Assembly (NCBI RefSeq): GCF_014648895.1 | Contig: NZ_BMRZ01000002.1 | Location: 1,054,001-1,118,000 of the forward strand | From: Streptomyces tanashiensis | GTDB lineage: Bacteria; Actinomycetota; Actinomycetes; Streptomycetales; Streptomycetaceae | Direction of reading: 5' to 3' | Length of the DNA stretch: 64,000 nucleotides | Shown here: positions 1 through 7,916 of the stretch, in pieces | How positions within the stretch are numbered: position 1 is the first letter of the stretch | Layout: the number at the start of each line of letters is the position of its first letter | The notes under the pieces: generated by a model | What the model was told of the DNA's origin: nothing | The model's database searches: none | What the model saw: only the letters and a program-made list of their open reading frames with translations | Made by a program: the position numbers and the translations under genes

Positions 1-408
1 GCCTCGCACGCGGCGCCGAAGCAGGAGCCGAAGCTCGCGGGCGACGGCTACTCCAACACCTGGTGGGGCACCGGGTACGCGGGCGACTCGGCGGGCCAGT
101 ACCTGGAGGCGCGCTTCGCCGAGCCGACCGATCTGCTCAGCCTCCTCATCACCCCGGGCAGCGCGAAGAACACCACCCAGGCGGACGGCCAGGCCACCCC
201 GCAGACCTTCGACCTCGTGGTCAAGGACGCGGCGGGCGAGCTGCACGTCTCGCACCACCGCATCAACGACGGCGGCACCCAGCGCGTCGACCTGCGGGTC
301 CGGGACGCCCTGTCGGTCCAGCTGGTCCTGCGCACGGCCTGGCGCGCCGACCCGCGCAAGCAGGTGGCCGTCGCCGAGCTGGAGTTCTTCGGCCGGTCCG
401 TCTCCTGA
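1..408 (+). CDS. 3' end of a protein with a NADase-type glycan-binding / discoidin-like domain (partial)
   Basis: Only the last 135 codons are in the window; reading frame 1 is open from base 1 and ends at TGA 406-408. The residues DGYSNTWWGTG, then QYLEARF and LLITPG, form a jelly-roll carbohydrate-binding pattern that I know from the C-terminal domains of actinobacterial zinc-ribbon or kinase-like proteins annotated as NADase-type glycan-binding. The N-terminus, and with it any signal peptide, membrane segment or catalytic domain, lies outside the window, so the role of the whole protein cannot be stated. The domain probably binds cell-wall or extracellular glycan. A strong inverted repeat follows the stop. 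The domain label is from memory of the family. Confidence 0.75.
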   Translation, partial: ASHAAPKQEPKLAGDGYSNTWWGTGYAGDSAGQYLEARFAEPTDLLSLLITPGSAKNTTQADGQATPQTFDLVVKDAAGELHVSHHRINDGGTQRVDLRVRDALSVQLVLRTAWRADPRKQVAVAELEFFGRSVS

Positions 409-464
409 CCGGCGTCACCCGTCGAGCAGCCGGTACAGCTCCGGGCCGCCCCGCTCCGAACGGA

Positions 465-501
465 CGAGTGCCGTCGGCGCGGGAGGCGGCGACGGCACTC
501 G
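465..501. terminator. Bidirectional terminator-like hairpin between convergent genes
   Basis: Perfect 12-bp inverted repeat (arms 465-476 and 490-501, CGAGTGCCGTCG) around a 13-nt loop. It lies between the stop at 408 and the convergent stop at 517. No U-tract follows, as is usual for streptomycete terminators. Confidence 0.7.
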
Positions 502-516
502 GAGGAGGGGTCGGGG

Positions 517-2556
517 TCAGGGGCAGCTGATGCGAATGTCACCCGTGTCGGTGGTGCAGGTGTCGCTGCCGGGGCCGCCGTTGGCGGTGTCGTTGCCGGC
601 GATGCCGTCGGTGGTGGTGAGGCGGTCGTTGCCGTAGTAGCCGGTCAGGGTGTCGTTGCCCGGGCCGCCGTTCAGGGTGTCGTCGCCGAAGCCGCCGTCG
701 ATGTTGTCGTTGCCGAAGCCACCGTGGACGGTGTCGTTGCCGTAGCTCGCGCGGATGGTGTCGTTGCCGCCGAGACCGCAGATGACGTCGTTGGAGTAGC
801 CGCCGTTCAGGGTGTCCGCGCCACTGGTGCCGATGATCGTGCAGCCGCGGGCGTTGTTCACCGAGGTGGTCGCGGTGGCCGTGTTGCCGGTGGTCACCGG
901 GTCGGGCTGGGTGGCGGTGACGCCGGCCGTGTCCGTGAGCGTTCCGGTGGCCCGGGGTTCGGCCGTCACGGTGACCGTCGCGCCGGCGCCGGGGGTGAGG
1001 GAGCCGAGGGCGCAGGTGGCCCCCGTCGCCGTGGTGGTGCACGAGCCCTGCGAGGGGACCGCCGAGACGAGCGTCCCGCCGGCGCCGGACAGCGTGTCCG
1101 TCAGCGTGACGCCGGTCGCGGTGGCGGTGGAGGACGACGCGTTGGTGACGGTCACCGTGTACGTGGCGCGGTCGCCGATGCTCACGGTGGTCGTACCGGA
1201 CTTGGTCACCGACAGGTCGGCGTACGGCGGGGGCGGGGGCGTTCCGTCGCCGCCCTGGTAGCGGGCGAGGGCGAAGGCGAAGCCCGCCCCGTAGCCGGCC
1301 GCGACGATCTTGCCGTCGGGCTCGACGAGCACCCCGCGGGCCTCGTCGAAGTCGTTGAAGCCGGTCACCACGAAGCCGTCTCCGCCGAAGCCGGTGTCGA
1401 CGGTGCCGTTCGCCAGGAAACGGACGAGGCCGAAGTCGTTGGCCTCGGAGCTGTTCGGGTCGTCGGCGCGGCCGGCGAGCACGATCCGGCCGTTCTGTTG
1501 GAGCGCCATGGCGTAGGCGAGGCCGCCGTCGCCCGGGGAGCTGACCGAGGTACGTCCGGCGGTGCCGAAGCCCGCGTCGGGGGTGCCGTTGGCGTTGTAG
1601 CGGAGCAGGGCGTAGCCGGCGCCGCCGGCGCCCGCGGCGAGGATCTTGCCGTCGGGCTGGACGGCCACGGCGTTGCCGAACTCGGTGCCGCCGAAGTCCG
1701 CGGTGACCATGCCGTCGCCGCTGAAGGTGGTGTCGAGGGTGCCGTTGGTGTTGTAGCGGGCCACGCCGATGTCGAAGGCGGTGTTGCCGACGTAGCCGAC
1801 GGAGACGATCTTGCCGTCCGGCTGGAGGGCCATGCCCCGGGCGATGCCGCCGCCGTCCTGGGGCGAGGTGGGTGTGAAGCCCGCGACCACGGCGCCGTCG
1901 CCGCCGAGCGTCGGGTCGAGGTCCCCGTCGGTGTCGAGGCGGACCAGCGCGAAGCCGCCGCCCGCGCCCTTGCCCGCGGCGACGATCCGGCCGTCGGGCT
2001 GTACGGCGACGTCGGCGCCGTCCGCGGACCCGCCGAACTCGTCGACCCGTACCAGGCCGCCGTCGCCGAAGCCCGTGTCCAGGCTCCCGTCGGTGTTGTA
2101 GCGGGCCACGGAGAAGAAGCAGCAGCCTCCGCCCTCCTCCGCGAGCACCTCGGTGGTGCCCGCCACGACGATCTTGCCGTCCGAGGGCTGGATCGCCACG
2201 GCGTTGGCCGAGTGGGCGCCCCCGCCGAAGTCGCTGGTCGTCGTGCCGTCGCCGCTGAAGGCGGGGTCGAGGCCTCCGCCGGTGGTGTAGCGGGCGAGCG
2301 CGAAGCCGGCCTCGCTCGTCCCCACGACGACCAGCTTTCCGTCGGCCTGCCGCGCGATGTCGTGGCCCTCCGCGTAGCCGGTGATGGGGGTCGTCACCCG
2401 GCCGCCGGTCCCGAAGGCCGGGTCCAGGTCACCGGGGGCCGCGAGGGCGGTACCGGGCAGGGCGAGGACGAGCGCGAGCCCGAGCGCGACCGGTGCCCCG
2501 GCCCTCCCGCCCGGTCGGCGTCGCCGTGCCGCCGGTCTGAGAAGTGCGTGGGTCAT
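517..2556 (-). CDS. Secreted protein with delta-60 repeats, a DUF11-type domain and RTX-like repeats
   Basis: 679 residues. The ATG at 2556 is chosen because GGAGG lies about 12 nt upstream and a signal peptide follows (twin-Arg-rich n-region, hydrophobic core, ALAA cleavage site). Residues about 40-410 contain seven delta-60 repeats, each with a core like PDGKIVAAG, a presumed beta-propeller-like fold. A Pro-rich linker leads to a DUF11/conserved-repeat beta-sandwich (starting ADLSVTKSG), usual in surface proteins. The last ~110 residues hold glycine-rich GNDT/GGFGND repeats resembling calcium-binding RTX motifs. No LPXTG sorting signal or type-I secretion genes are nearby, so Sec export is likely. 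The function is unknown; a calcium-stabilised surface adhesin or matrix protein is an inference. Confidence 0.85.
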   Translation of the reverse strand: MTHALLRPAARRRRPGGRAGAPVALGLALVLALPGTALAAPGDLDPAFGTGGRVTTPITGYAEGHDIARQADGKLVVVGTSEAGFALARYTTGGGLDPAFSGDGTTTSDFGGGAHSANAVAIQPSDGKIVVAGTTEVLAEEGGGCCFFSVARYNTDGSLDTGFGDGGLVRVDEFGGSADGADVAVQPDGRIVAAGKGAGGGFALVRLDTDGDLDPTLGGDGAVVAGFTPTSPQDGGGIARGMALQPDGKIVSVGYVGNTAFDIGVARYNTNGTLDTTFSGDGMVTADFGGTEFGNAVAVQPDGKILAAGAGGAGYALLRYNANGTPDAGFGTAGRTSVSSPGDGGLAYAMALQQNGRIVLAGRADDPNSSEANDFGLVRFLANGTVDTGFGGDGFVVTGFNDFDEARGVLVEPDGKIVAAGYGAGFAFALARYQGGDGTPPPPPYADLSVTKSGTTTVSIGDRATYTVTVTNASSSTATATGVTLTDTLSGAGGTLVSAVPSQGSCTTTATGATCALGSLTPGAGATVTVTAEPRATGTLTDTAGVTATQPDPVTTGNTATATTSVNNARGCTIIGTSGADTLNGGYSNDVICGLGGNDTIRASYGNDTVHGGFGNDNIDGGFGDDTLNGGPGNDTLTGYYGNDRLTTTDGIAGNDTANGGPGSDTCTTDTGDIRISCP

Positions 2557-2832
2557 GGGTGGGCGAACCTCCGTCTTCGCAGGTGAACAGGGCCAGCGGA
2601 CAGCTTCGGCCCGGGGCGCTCCCTGTCCGCGCGAACCGTGCCGGGCTGCGCCCCACTGGCCCCGGGGAACCACCCCCGCGAGGGAGCGCATGGGGGCGCG
2701 CGGACCGTGGGCGTCCCTGATGCGGCGTCAGGGACGGTTCAGGGGCGAGCCGGGGTGATCCCCGGCGCGACGCACGGACCGGGCGGACAGACTCGAAGGG
2801 ACATGATCGACATCTGACGAGTGGAGCTCCCC

Positions 2833-4101
2833 ATGCGCCGTTCCTCGACCCTGCCCCTGGCCCTGACCCTGGCCGCCGCCGTGGCGTTGGGCCTCGCCGC
2901 GCCGGCGCAGGCGGGCCCCGCCGGGCCCGCCCGTGCCTCCGCGCTCGACCGTGACGGCGTCGAGCGCGTGGCTGTCGGTCCTTCCGGGGTCGATGGTTCC
3001 GGGATCGACCGTGAGGCCCTGCGTGCGGCGATGGTCCTCCGCCCCGACGACGGGATCGCGGGGATCGTGGCCGAGGTGCACAAGGGCGGGGAGACCTGGC
3101 GGGGCACGTCGGGGGACACCGTCTCCGGGCGGCGCGTCAGCCCCGACGCCCACTTCCGGATCGGGAGCATCAGCAAACCCATGGAGGCCGTGATCCTGCT
3201 CCAGCTGGCCGGCGAGGGACGTGTCGATCTGGACCGCAGCGTCCAGCACTACCTGCCGGGGCTGCTGCCGGAGAGCCGCTTCCGGGAGCCGATCAGCGTG
3301 CGGCAACTGCTCAATCACACCAGCGGTCTGCCGGACGACTTCGAGGGCGCCCCGGCGCCCTCCCCCGAGGAGGAGATCGAGCGCCGCCTCGACTACCTCA
3401 CCTTCGACGAGGTCATCGAGCAGACGCTCCGCCCCGAGGGCAGGCCCGCCCCCGGCCCGCACTTCAGCCCCGGCACCCGCCAGCAGTACAACTCCTTCGG
3501 CTACCGCATAGCCGGCAAGCTGATCGAGGAGATCACCGGGCACTCCTACCAGTACGAGGCCACGACCCGGATCCTGCGGCCGCTGAAGATGCGGGAGACC
3601 CGGGCGGCCGTGCCGGACCGCAGCACCGCCGTGCCGCGGCCGTACCTGGCCGGGTACCTGTCGCGGAGCGACGGCGAGCCGGTCGACGCCAACGTGCAGG
3701 GCGGGCTGCCCGCGAGCACGACCTCCACCACGGGTGACCTCGACCGCTTCATCACCGGCCTGTTCGACGGCCGACTGCTGCGGCCGGCGCAGACGGCGGA
3801 GTTGTTCACCGTGCCGAAGGGCCCGGACGGCAAGCCGCTGCCGTATGCCGACGGCGCCTCGTGCAACACCGGCCCCGCGAGGGGGACGGCCTGCTTCAGC
3901 GTCGGTCTGATGTCCACGCCGCTGCCCGACGGCTCGGTCCTCTGGGGCAAGACCGGCTCCGAACCGGGCTACAGGTCCGGTGTCTTCGCCTCCCGGGACC
4001 TCGACCGTCGCGCGGTCTACGCGATGGGCACCTCGACGTCGAGGGTCAACGGCGCCCCGGCGGTCGCCCAGCGCCTCGCCCTGGCCGCCTTCACCGGCTG
4101 A
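2833..4101 (+). CDS. Secreted serine hydrolase of the beta-lactamase / D-Ala-D-Ala carboxypeptidase family
   Basis: 422 residues. ATG 2833 is preferred over GTG 2821 because GGAG sits about 7 nt before it. A clear Sec signal peptide ends at AQA-G. Family motifs are in order: the nucleophile in S112-I-S-K115, Y219-N-S in the place of the usual Y-x-N, and a KTG-type box (K373-T-G-S) near the C-terminus. The family (PF00144, R61-type DD-peptidases, class C beta-lactamases and esterases) acts outside the cell on peptidoglycan stem peptides, beta-lactams or small esters; sequence alone does not separate these. The third position of the YxN box is Ser rather than Asn, which makes a classical class C beta-lactamase less likely. 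Monocistronic, with 276 bp upstream to a divergent gene. Confidence 0.9.
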   Translation: MRRSSTLPLALTLAAAVALGLAAPAQAGPAGPARASALDRDGVERVAVGPSGVDGSGIDREALRAAMVLRPDDGIAGIVAEVHKGGETWRGTSGDTVSGRRVSPDAHFRIGSISKPMEAVILLQLAGEGRVDLDRSVQHYLPGLLPESRFREPISVRQLLNHTSGLPDDFEGAPAPSPEEEIERRLDYLTFDEVIEQTLRPEGRPAPGPHFSPGTRQQYNSFGYRIAGKLIEEITGHSYQYEATTRILRPLKMRETRAAVPDRSTAVPRPYLAGYLSRSDGEPVDANVQGGLPASTTSTTGDLDRFITGLFDGRLLRPAQTAELFTVPKGPDGKPLPYADGASCNTGPARGTACFSVGLMSTPLPDGSVLWGKTGSEPGYRSGVFASRDLDRRAVYAMGTSTSRVNGAPAVAQRLALAAFTG

Positions 4102-4227
4102 CGGTGGCGGCGGTGGGAGTGAGGGGAGGGGTGGGGGCGAGGGCGTCCCCGGCGCCGGTGGTGGGCGGAGCACCGCGTACCCTCGCCTCCGACGGTTGCG
4201 GGACAGACGGTGGGTAGGGAACGGAAG

Positions 4228-4845
4228 ATGGCTGAGGCGCCCGGGCAGGGTACGGAGTCCGGTGACGGCGGCAGGGCGCGGGCCTCGACCGTGCGCGTGT
4301 TCGTCGCGCTCGCCCCGCCCGACGACGCCAAGGACGAGCTGGAGCGCGCGCTGGGCCCCGCGTACGAGGCGTACCCCCGCATGCGGTGGAACCGGATCGA
4401 GGACTGGCACATCACGCTGGCGTTCCTCGGGGAGCTCCCGGTGGCGACCGTCCCGCTCCTGCGGCCCCCGCTGGCGGAGATCGCGGCGGCGCGGCGGCCC
4501 GTGGAGCTGGCGCTGCGCGGTGGCGGGCACTTCGACGACCGGGTGCTGTGGAGCGGGATCGACGGGGATCTGGACGGACTGCACGCGCTCGCCACCGAGG
4601 TGCGGACAGTCGTCAAGGAGTGCGGGATCCCCTTCGAGGAGCGGCCGTTGCGCCCGCATCTGACGCTCGCCCGGGCCCGCCGCGACGATCCGACCTCCGT
4701 GCTGGAGGCGGCGGCCGGGCTCGCCGGCTTCACCGGCCGAAGCTGGCCCGCCGAGCGCCTCCACCTCGTCGGCAGCGACTACGGGCGCGGTCCCGGCCCG
4801 ATCCGCTATCGCGACATCGAGTCCTGGTCCTTCGCCCTGCGGTAG
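4228..4845 (+). CDS. thpR: RNA 2',3'-cyclic phosphodiesterase (2H family)
   Basis: 205 residues. The two catalytic HxT motifs of the 2H phosphoesterase superfamily are present: H61-I-T in WHITLAF and H144-L-T in PHLTLA. Their spacing and the total length fit ThpR/LigT, which hydrolyses 2',3'-cyclic phosphate ends of RNA. ATG 4228 follows a purine-rich GGAACGGAAG; an in-frame GTG at 4210 is an alternative. The last 40 bp overlap the end of the convergent GNAT gene, so the two messages are complementary at their 3' ends. Confidence 0.9.
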   Translation: MAEAPGQGTESGDGGRARASTVRVFVALAPPDDAKDELERALGPAYEAYPRMRWNRIEDWHITLAFLGELPVATVPLLRPPLAEIAAARRPVELALRGGGHFDDRVLWSGIDGDLDGLHALATEVRTVVKECGIPFEERPLRPHLTLARARRDDPTSVLEAAAGLAGFTGRSWPAERLHLVGSDYGRGPGPIRYRDIESWSFALR

Positions 4846-5741
4846 CCGTGGGTGCGGCACTCGAGGGTGAAGCCCAGCGAGCCGTACAGCCGCGCGGCCG
4901 GGAGGTTCTCGGCGTTGTGGTTGACCGTCACCCGCCGGAGACCGAGCTCCGCCATGCGGCGCATGGACGCGGCCATGACGGCCCTGGCCAGGCCCCGGCG
5001 GCGGAAGGCCTCGTGGGTGCCGACGGGCTCGAAGTGGCCCAGGCCGTTGCGCGCGTCGACCCAGTGGACGGAGTAGGCGCCGATGCGCCCGTCCGGGGCC
5101 TCGGCCACGATCTCGCCCGCCGGGTCGTATCCGGGCCGGGTCATCATCCCGTCCCGGTAGGCGGCGCCCGTCCAGTCGGAGCCGAAGGAGGCGTTGCGCG
5201 CCTCGGCCAGGGCCTCGGCGTCGTCGAGGGTGGCCGCCCGGACGGTGAATCCCTCGGGCACCACGACGGGAGGGAGGTCGGCCAGGTCCCTCGTGTTCAC
5301 GTCGTCCCAGACCCGGAAGAAGGTGAAGCCCAGCTCGTTCAGCAGACGTCCACGGGTCGTGTCCGTCTCGAACAGATCGGTGAGGACGTACTCCTCGTCG
5401 TCCGCCATGTGCCGTGCGGTGGTGTCCGCGGCGAACGTCAGCATCGCGCGTTCGGAGTCGGTGCCGCGCAGTTCCGGCGCGCAGAACGCGTCGAACGCCG
5501 AGCCGAACCGCAGGCAGATCGTGACGCCCCCGATCCGGCGCTCGTGCCCGTGCTCTCCCGTGTGCTCCCAGACGTGCACCAGGTCACCGACGGGCAGGCC
5601 GCCGCGCAGGTTGTCGTACACGCGGTGGGGAAGCTCGCCCACGTGGTCGTAGGCGTCGCGCCCGGCGGTGGCGATCCATTCCGCCACCGTCTCCTGGACG
5701 CGGGGCATGTCGGAGGGGAGGAAGGGGCGCGGTGTGAGCAT
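4806..5741 (-). CDS. GNAT-family N-acetyltransferase
   Basis: 311 residues. The C-terminal half carries the GNAT acetyl-CoA loop (RRRGLARAVM) followed by NHNAENLPAARLYGSLGF, the usual beta5-alpha4 region. The N-terminal half is a second, degenerate GNAT-like domain, a common two-domain arrangement in streptomycetes. ATG 5741 is the most upstream plausible start; no good Shine-Dalgarno sequence is visible, so the start is tentative. The substrate is unknown. The 3' end overlaps thpR by 40 bp, and a 22-bp tandem repeat array lies just upstream. Confidence 0.85.
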   Translation of the reverse strand: MLTPRPFLPSDMPRVQETVAEWIATAGRDAYDHVGELPHRVYDNLRGGLPVGDLVHVWEHTGEHGHERRIGGVTICLRFGSAFDAFCAPELRGTDSERAMLTFAADTTARHMADDEEYVLTDLFETDTTRGRLLNELGFTFFRVWDDVNTRDLADLPPVVVPEGFTVRAATLDDAEALAEARNASFGSDWTGAAYRDGMMTRPGYDPAGEIVAEAPDGRIGAYSVHWVDARNGLGHFEPVGTHEAFRRRGLARAVMAASMRRMAELGLRRVTVNHNAENLPAARLYGSLGFTLECRTHGYRRAKDQDSMSR

Positions 5742-5793
5742 GATCGTCTTATATCCGTGCCGATCGGGCGGGAACAAGCGGGTTTCCGCCCGG

Positions 5794-5903
5794 GCGGCTG
5801 AGCGGCCGGGGCAGGGCGGCTGAGCGGCCGGGGCAGGGCGGAGGAGCGGCCCGGGCAGGGCGGAGGAGCGGCCGGGGCCGGGCGGAGGAGCGGCCCGGGC
5901 GGG
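5794..5903. repeat. 22-bp tandem repeat, five units
   Basis: Five head-to-tail units of 22 bp (5794, 5816, 5838, 5860, 5882), typified by GCGGCTGAGCGGCCGGGGC plus AGG. The first two are identical and the others differ at a few bases; a degenerate sixth follows. The array lies between the stop of the lipoprotein gene (5939) and the start of the GNAT gene (5741), both on the minus strand. No function is evident. Confidence 0.85.
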
Positions 5904-5938
5904 GGCTGCGCGGTCCGGGCGGGCGGCTGCCGTGCCGG

Positions 5939-6559
5939 TCAGCGGCCGTACATGCCGCGGCAGAGGTCGGCCGCGCCCATGGGGGCCCGGATGGTCTCGG
6001 CCTGGTGGCAGAGGCCGCGCATCTCGGGTGGCCGGCCGTCCGTCTGCCGGGGCGGGCGGACGGTGGCGGGCCGGTTCTTCTGCGGAGCACGGGGAATGGC
6101 CCTCGTACCGGCTGTCCCGTTCCCGGCCGCGCTCTTTCCGGTCTTCGTGTGCGCGGTCTTCCTGCTCCCGGACTTCCGGTTCCCGGACGTCCTCGTCCCG
6201 GTGTTCCTCTGCTCCGGCTTGCGGGGCCGGTTCGCCGTGGTGTGCGGACGGTTCGCGGCCGGACCCTGAACAGGTGCGCGCCCGGCGGAGGGTCGCTCGT
6301 CGGACGCGTCGGCGGCCGGCCCGGCGGAGGTACGGGCCGGTGGGGCGGCCGGCCGTGGTTCGGTGGCGGTGAGCACCTCGCGCGGGGCGGGTTCCGTGGG
6401 CGCGGGCCAGGTGGGGAGCGGCGCGGGAGGCCGGTCGGCGGCCGGGGCGAGCCCGCCGGGGCGGGCCGGTGGGGCCGGGGCGCGGCCGTGCGGGACGGCC
6501 ACGCATCCCGTGGTGAGGAGCGCGATGAGCAGGAGGAACGTCGTGCGGCGGGCGTGCAT
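5939..6559 (-). CDS. Putative lipoprotein, Pro/Ala-rich with a basic low-complexity linker
   Basis: 206 residues from ATG 6559. The N-terminus is a lipoprotein signal peptide with lipobox LTTGC, so the mature protein would be lipid-anchored. The middle is Pro/Ala-rich, then Lys/Arg/Thr/Gly-rich, as in a wall-spanning disordered linker. The last ~25 residues (GLCHQAETIRAPMGAAD, then LCRGMYGR) are more ordered, with two cysteines that could form a disulfide. I recognise no catalytic motif and give no function. Confidence 0.7.
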   Translation of the reverse strand: MHARRTTFLLLIALLTTGCVAVPHGRAPAPPARPGGLAPAADRPPAPLPTWPAPTEPAPREVLTATEPRPAAPPARTSAGPAADASDERPSAGRAPVQGPAANRPHTTANRPRKPEQRNTGTRTSGNRKSGSRKTAHTKTGKSAAGNGTAGTRAIPRAPQKNRPATVRPPRQTDGRPPEMRGLCHQAETIRAPMGAADLCRGMYGR

Positions 6560-6809
6560 GGGAGTCACGGTGCCCGAGCCGCGACGGGAGGGTACGGCGG
6601 CTCGGCCCGAGTCCACCGTGACGAGTGAACCGCCCGCCGTCCGTGGACGGAGCGGTGCCGCGGTGTGCGACCCGCGCCCACGCCCTCCGTACGACTTCGC
6701 GCTCCGGCGGATGGCGTAACCCTCGCTGGGCCGACCCCTTCAAGATCAATAACCTGACGCCCGGCGCGTGACCTCGCGTCTGTCGGACAGAGAAGGCAAG
6801 CGACTTCCC

Positions 6810-7739
6810 GTGAGAATTCCGATGTTGCAGCGCATGACCTGGTTCACCGCGACGACCGCACTCCTGACGGTTCTCGGCACCGCCCCGGCCGGAGCGGCCG
6901 ACACATGGCAGCAGGTGGGCACGGACTCCCGCAGCGGAGTCAGCGGCCTCGCGTACGAGGGACGCACCGAGGACGGGGACGGGGTGAACGCCCTGGTCGT
7001 GCACGACAACAAGAAGTCCGGGCAGCCGCGCCTGTCCCGGATCACGTACACCGAGGGCTCCACCGTGATCGCCCCGCTCGCCTGGGACGGCGCGGAGCCC
7101 GTCGATCTGGAGGCCGTCGAGCCGATCCCGGGCATGCCCGGGGAGTACCTGGCGGTCACCGGCCGCGGCATCCTCTACCGCGTGAAGGTCGTCGACACGA
7201 CGGCGACGGTCGTCGACTACACCCCGCTGCCGGCGATCGGCGAGGGCGACGACTTCGAGAGCTTCGCGCTCGTGGCCCGGGGCGGGATGTTCGCGGCGCT
7301 GTGGGCGGACCGGGGTGCGGGCACCGGGCGGCCGGCCACCCTGTACGCGGCGCCTTTGTCGTTCGCGGCGTGGGGGCAGCCGCTGTTCGGCGCCGTCTCG
7401 CAGCGGACCTACCGGTCCTCGTCCCCGGCGGTCGACGGCACGCGGCACATCTCCGACATCACGGTGACGGACTCCGGCCGGATCGTGGTCGGTTCGGCGG
7501 GCGACGCCGGTGACGACGGGCCGTTCGACTCGGCGGTGAGCGACGCGGGCCGGGTGACCCTGTCGGCGGCGGGCCGGGTACGGATCACGCTGGCCGAATC
7601 GCCGACCGTGCTCGGGACGTTCCCGGGGTACAAGGTCGAGGCCGTGGAGTGTCTGCCCGGGTCCGCCGACGCCCTGCTCGGCACCGACGACGAGAACCTC
7701 GGCGGATACGTGCGGACCGTGCCGGTCTGCGCGACCTGA
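6810..7739 (+). CDS. Secreted protein of unknown function, probable beta-propeller-like
   Basis: 309 residues from GTG 6810 (AAGG upstream); ATG 6822 and GTG 6768 are in-frame alternatives. A signal peptide ends near GAAD. The rest is a soluble repeat-like beta-rich domain with blocks such as LVVHDNKKSG and YLAVTGRGILYRV, as in proteins that line a propeller with kinetically similar strands. No catalytic residues can be named. Neighbours do not share an operon with it; a very strong hairpin follows the stop. Confidence 0.75.
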   Translation: MRIPMLQRMTWFTATTALLTVLGTAPAGAADTWQQVGTDSRSGVSGLAYEGRTEDGDGVNALVVHDNKKSGQPRLSRITYTEGSTVIAPLAWDGAEPVDLEAVEPIPGMPGEYLAVTGRGILYRVKVVDTTATVVDYTPLPAIGEGDDFESFALVARGGMFAALWADRGAGTGRPATLYAAPLSFAAWGQPLFGAVSQRTYRSSSPAVDGTRHISDITVTDSGRIVVGSAGDAGDDGPFDSAVSDAGRVTLSAAGRVRITLAESPTVLGTFPGYKVEAVECLPGSADALLGTDDENLGGYVRTVPVCAT

Positions 7740-7750
7740 CCCGGACCGCA

Positions 7751-7790
7751 CCGCCGTGCGGCCGTCCCACCGCGGGCGGCCGCACGGCGG
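7751..7790. terminator. Strong hairpin terminator
   Basis: Perfect 14-bp inverted repeat (CCGCCGTGCGGCCG at 7751-7764, complement at 7777-7790) with a 12-nt loop, 12 bp after the TGA of the preceding gene. Confidence 0.75.
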
Positions 7791-7799
7791 AGAGCGGTC

Positions 7800-7821
7800 G
7801 TTCACCGCTCGTACACCAGGA
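7800..7821 (+). promoter_or_regulatory. PHO-box-like direct repeat upstream of the phytase gene
   Basis: Two adjacent 11-nt direct repeats, GTTCACCGCTC and GTACACCAGGA, 96-117 bp before the phytase GTG. Streptomyces PhoP binds tandem 11-nt units with a GTTCACC core, so the arrangement fits a phosphate-starvation operator. It is seen by eye and has not been scored. Confidence 0.55.
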
Positions 7822-7916
7822 CTTGGGATCACCGGCCCTCCGGCGGCTGCCGTGCCGACACGGAGAGGGACCACGCTCACGCAGGACCGAAGAGCCCCCC
7901 GTCCGAGGAGACTTGC

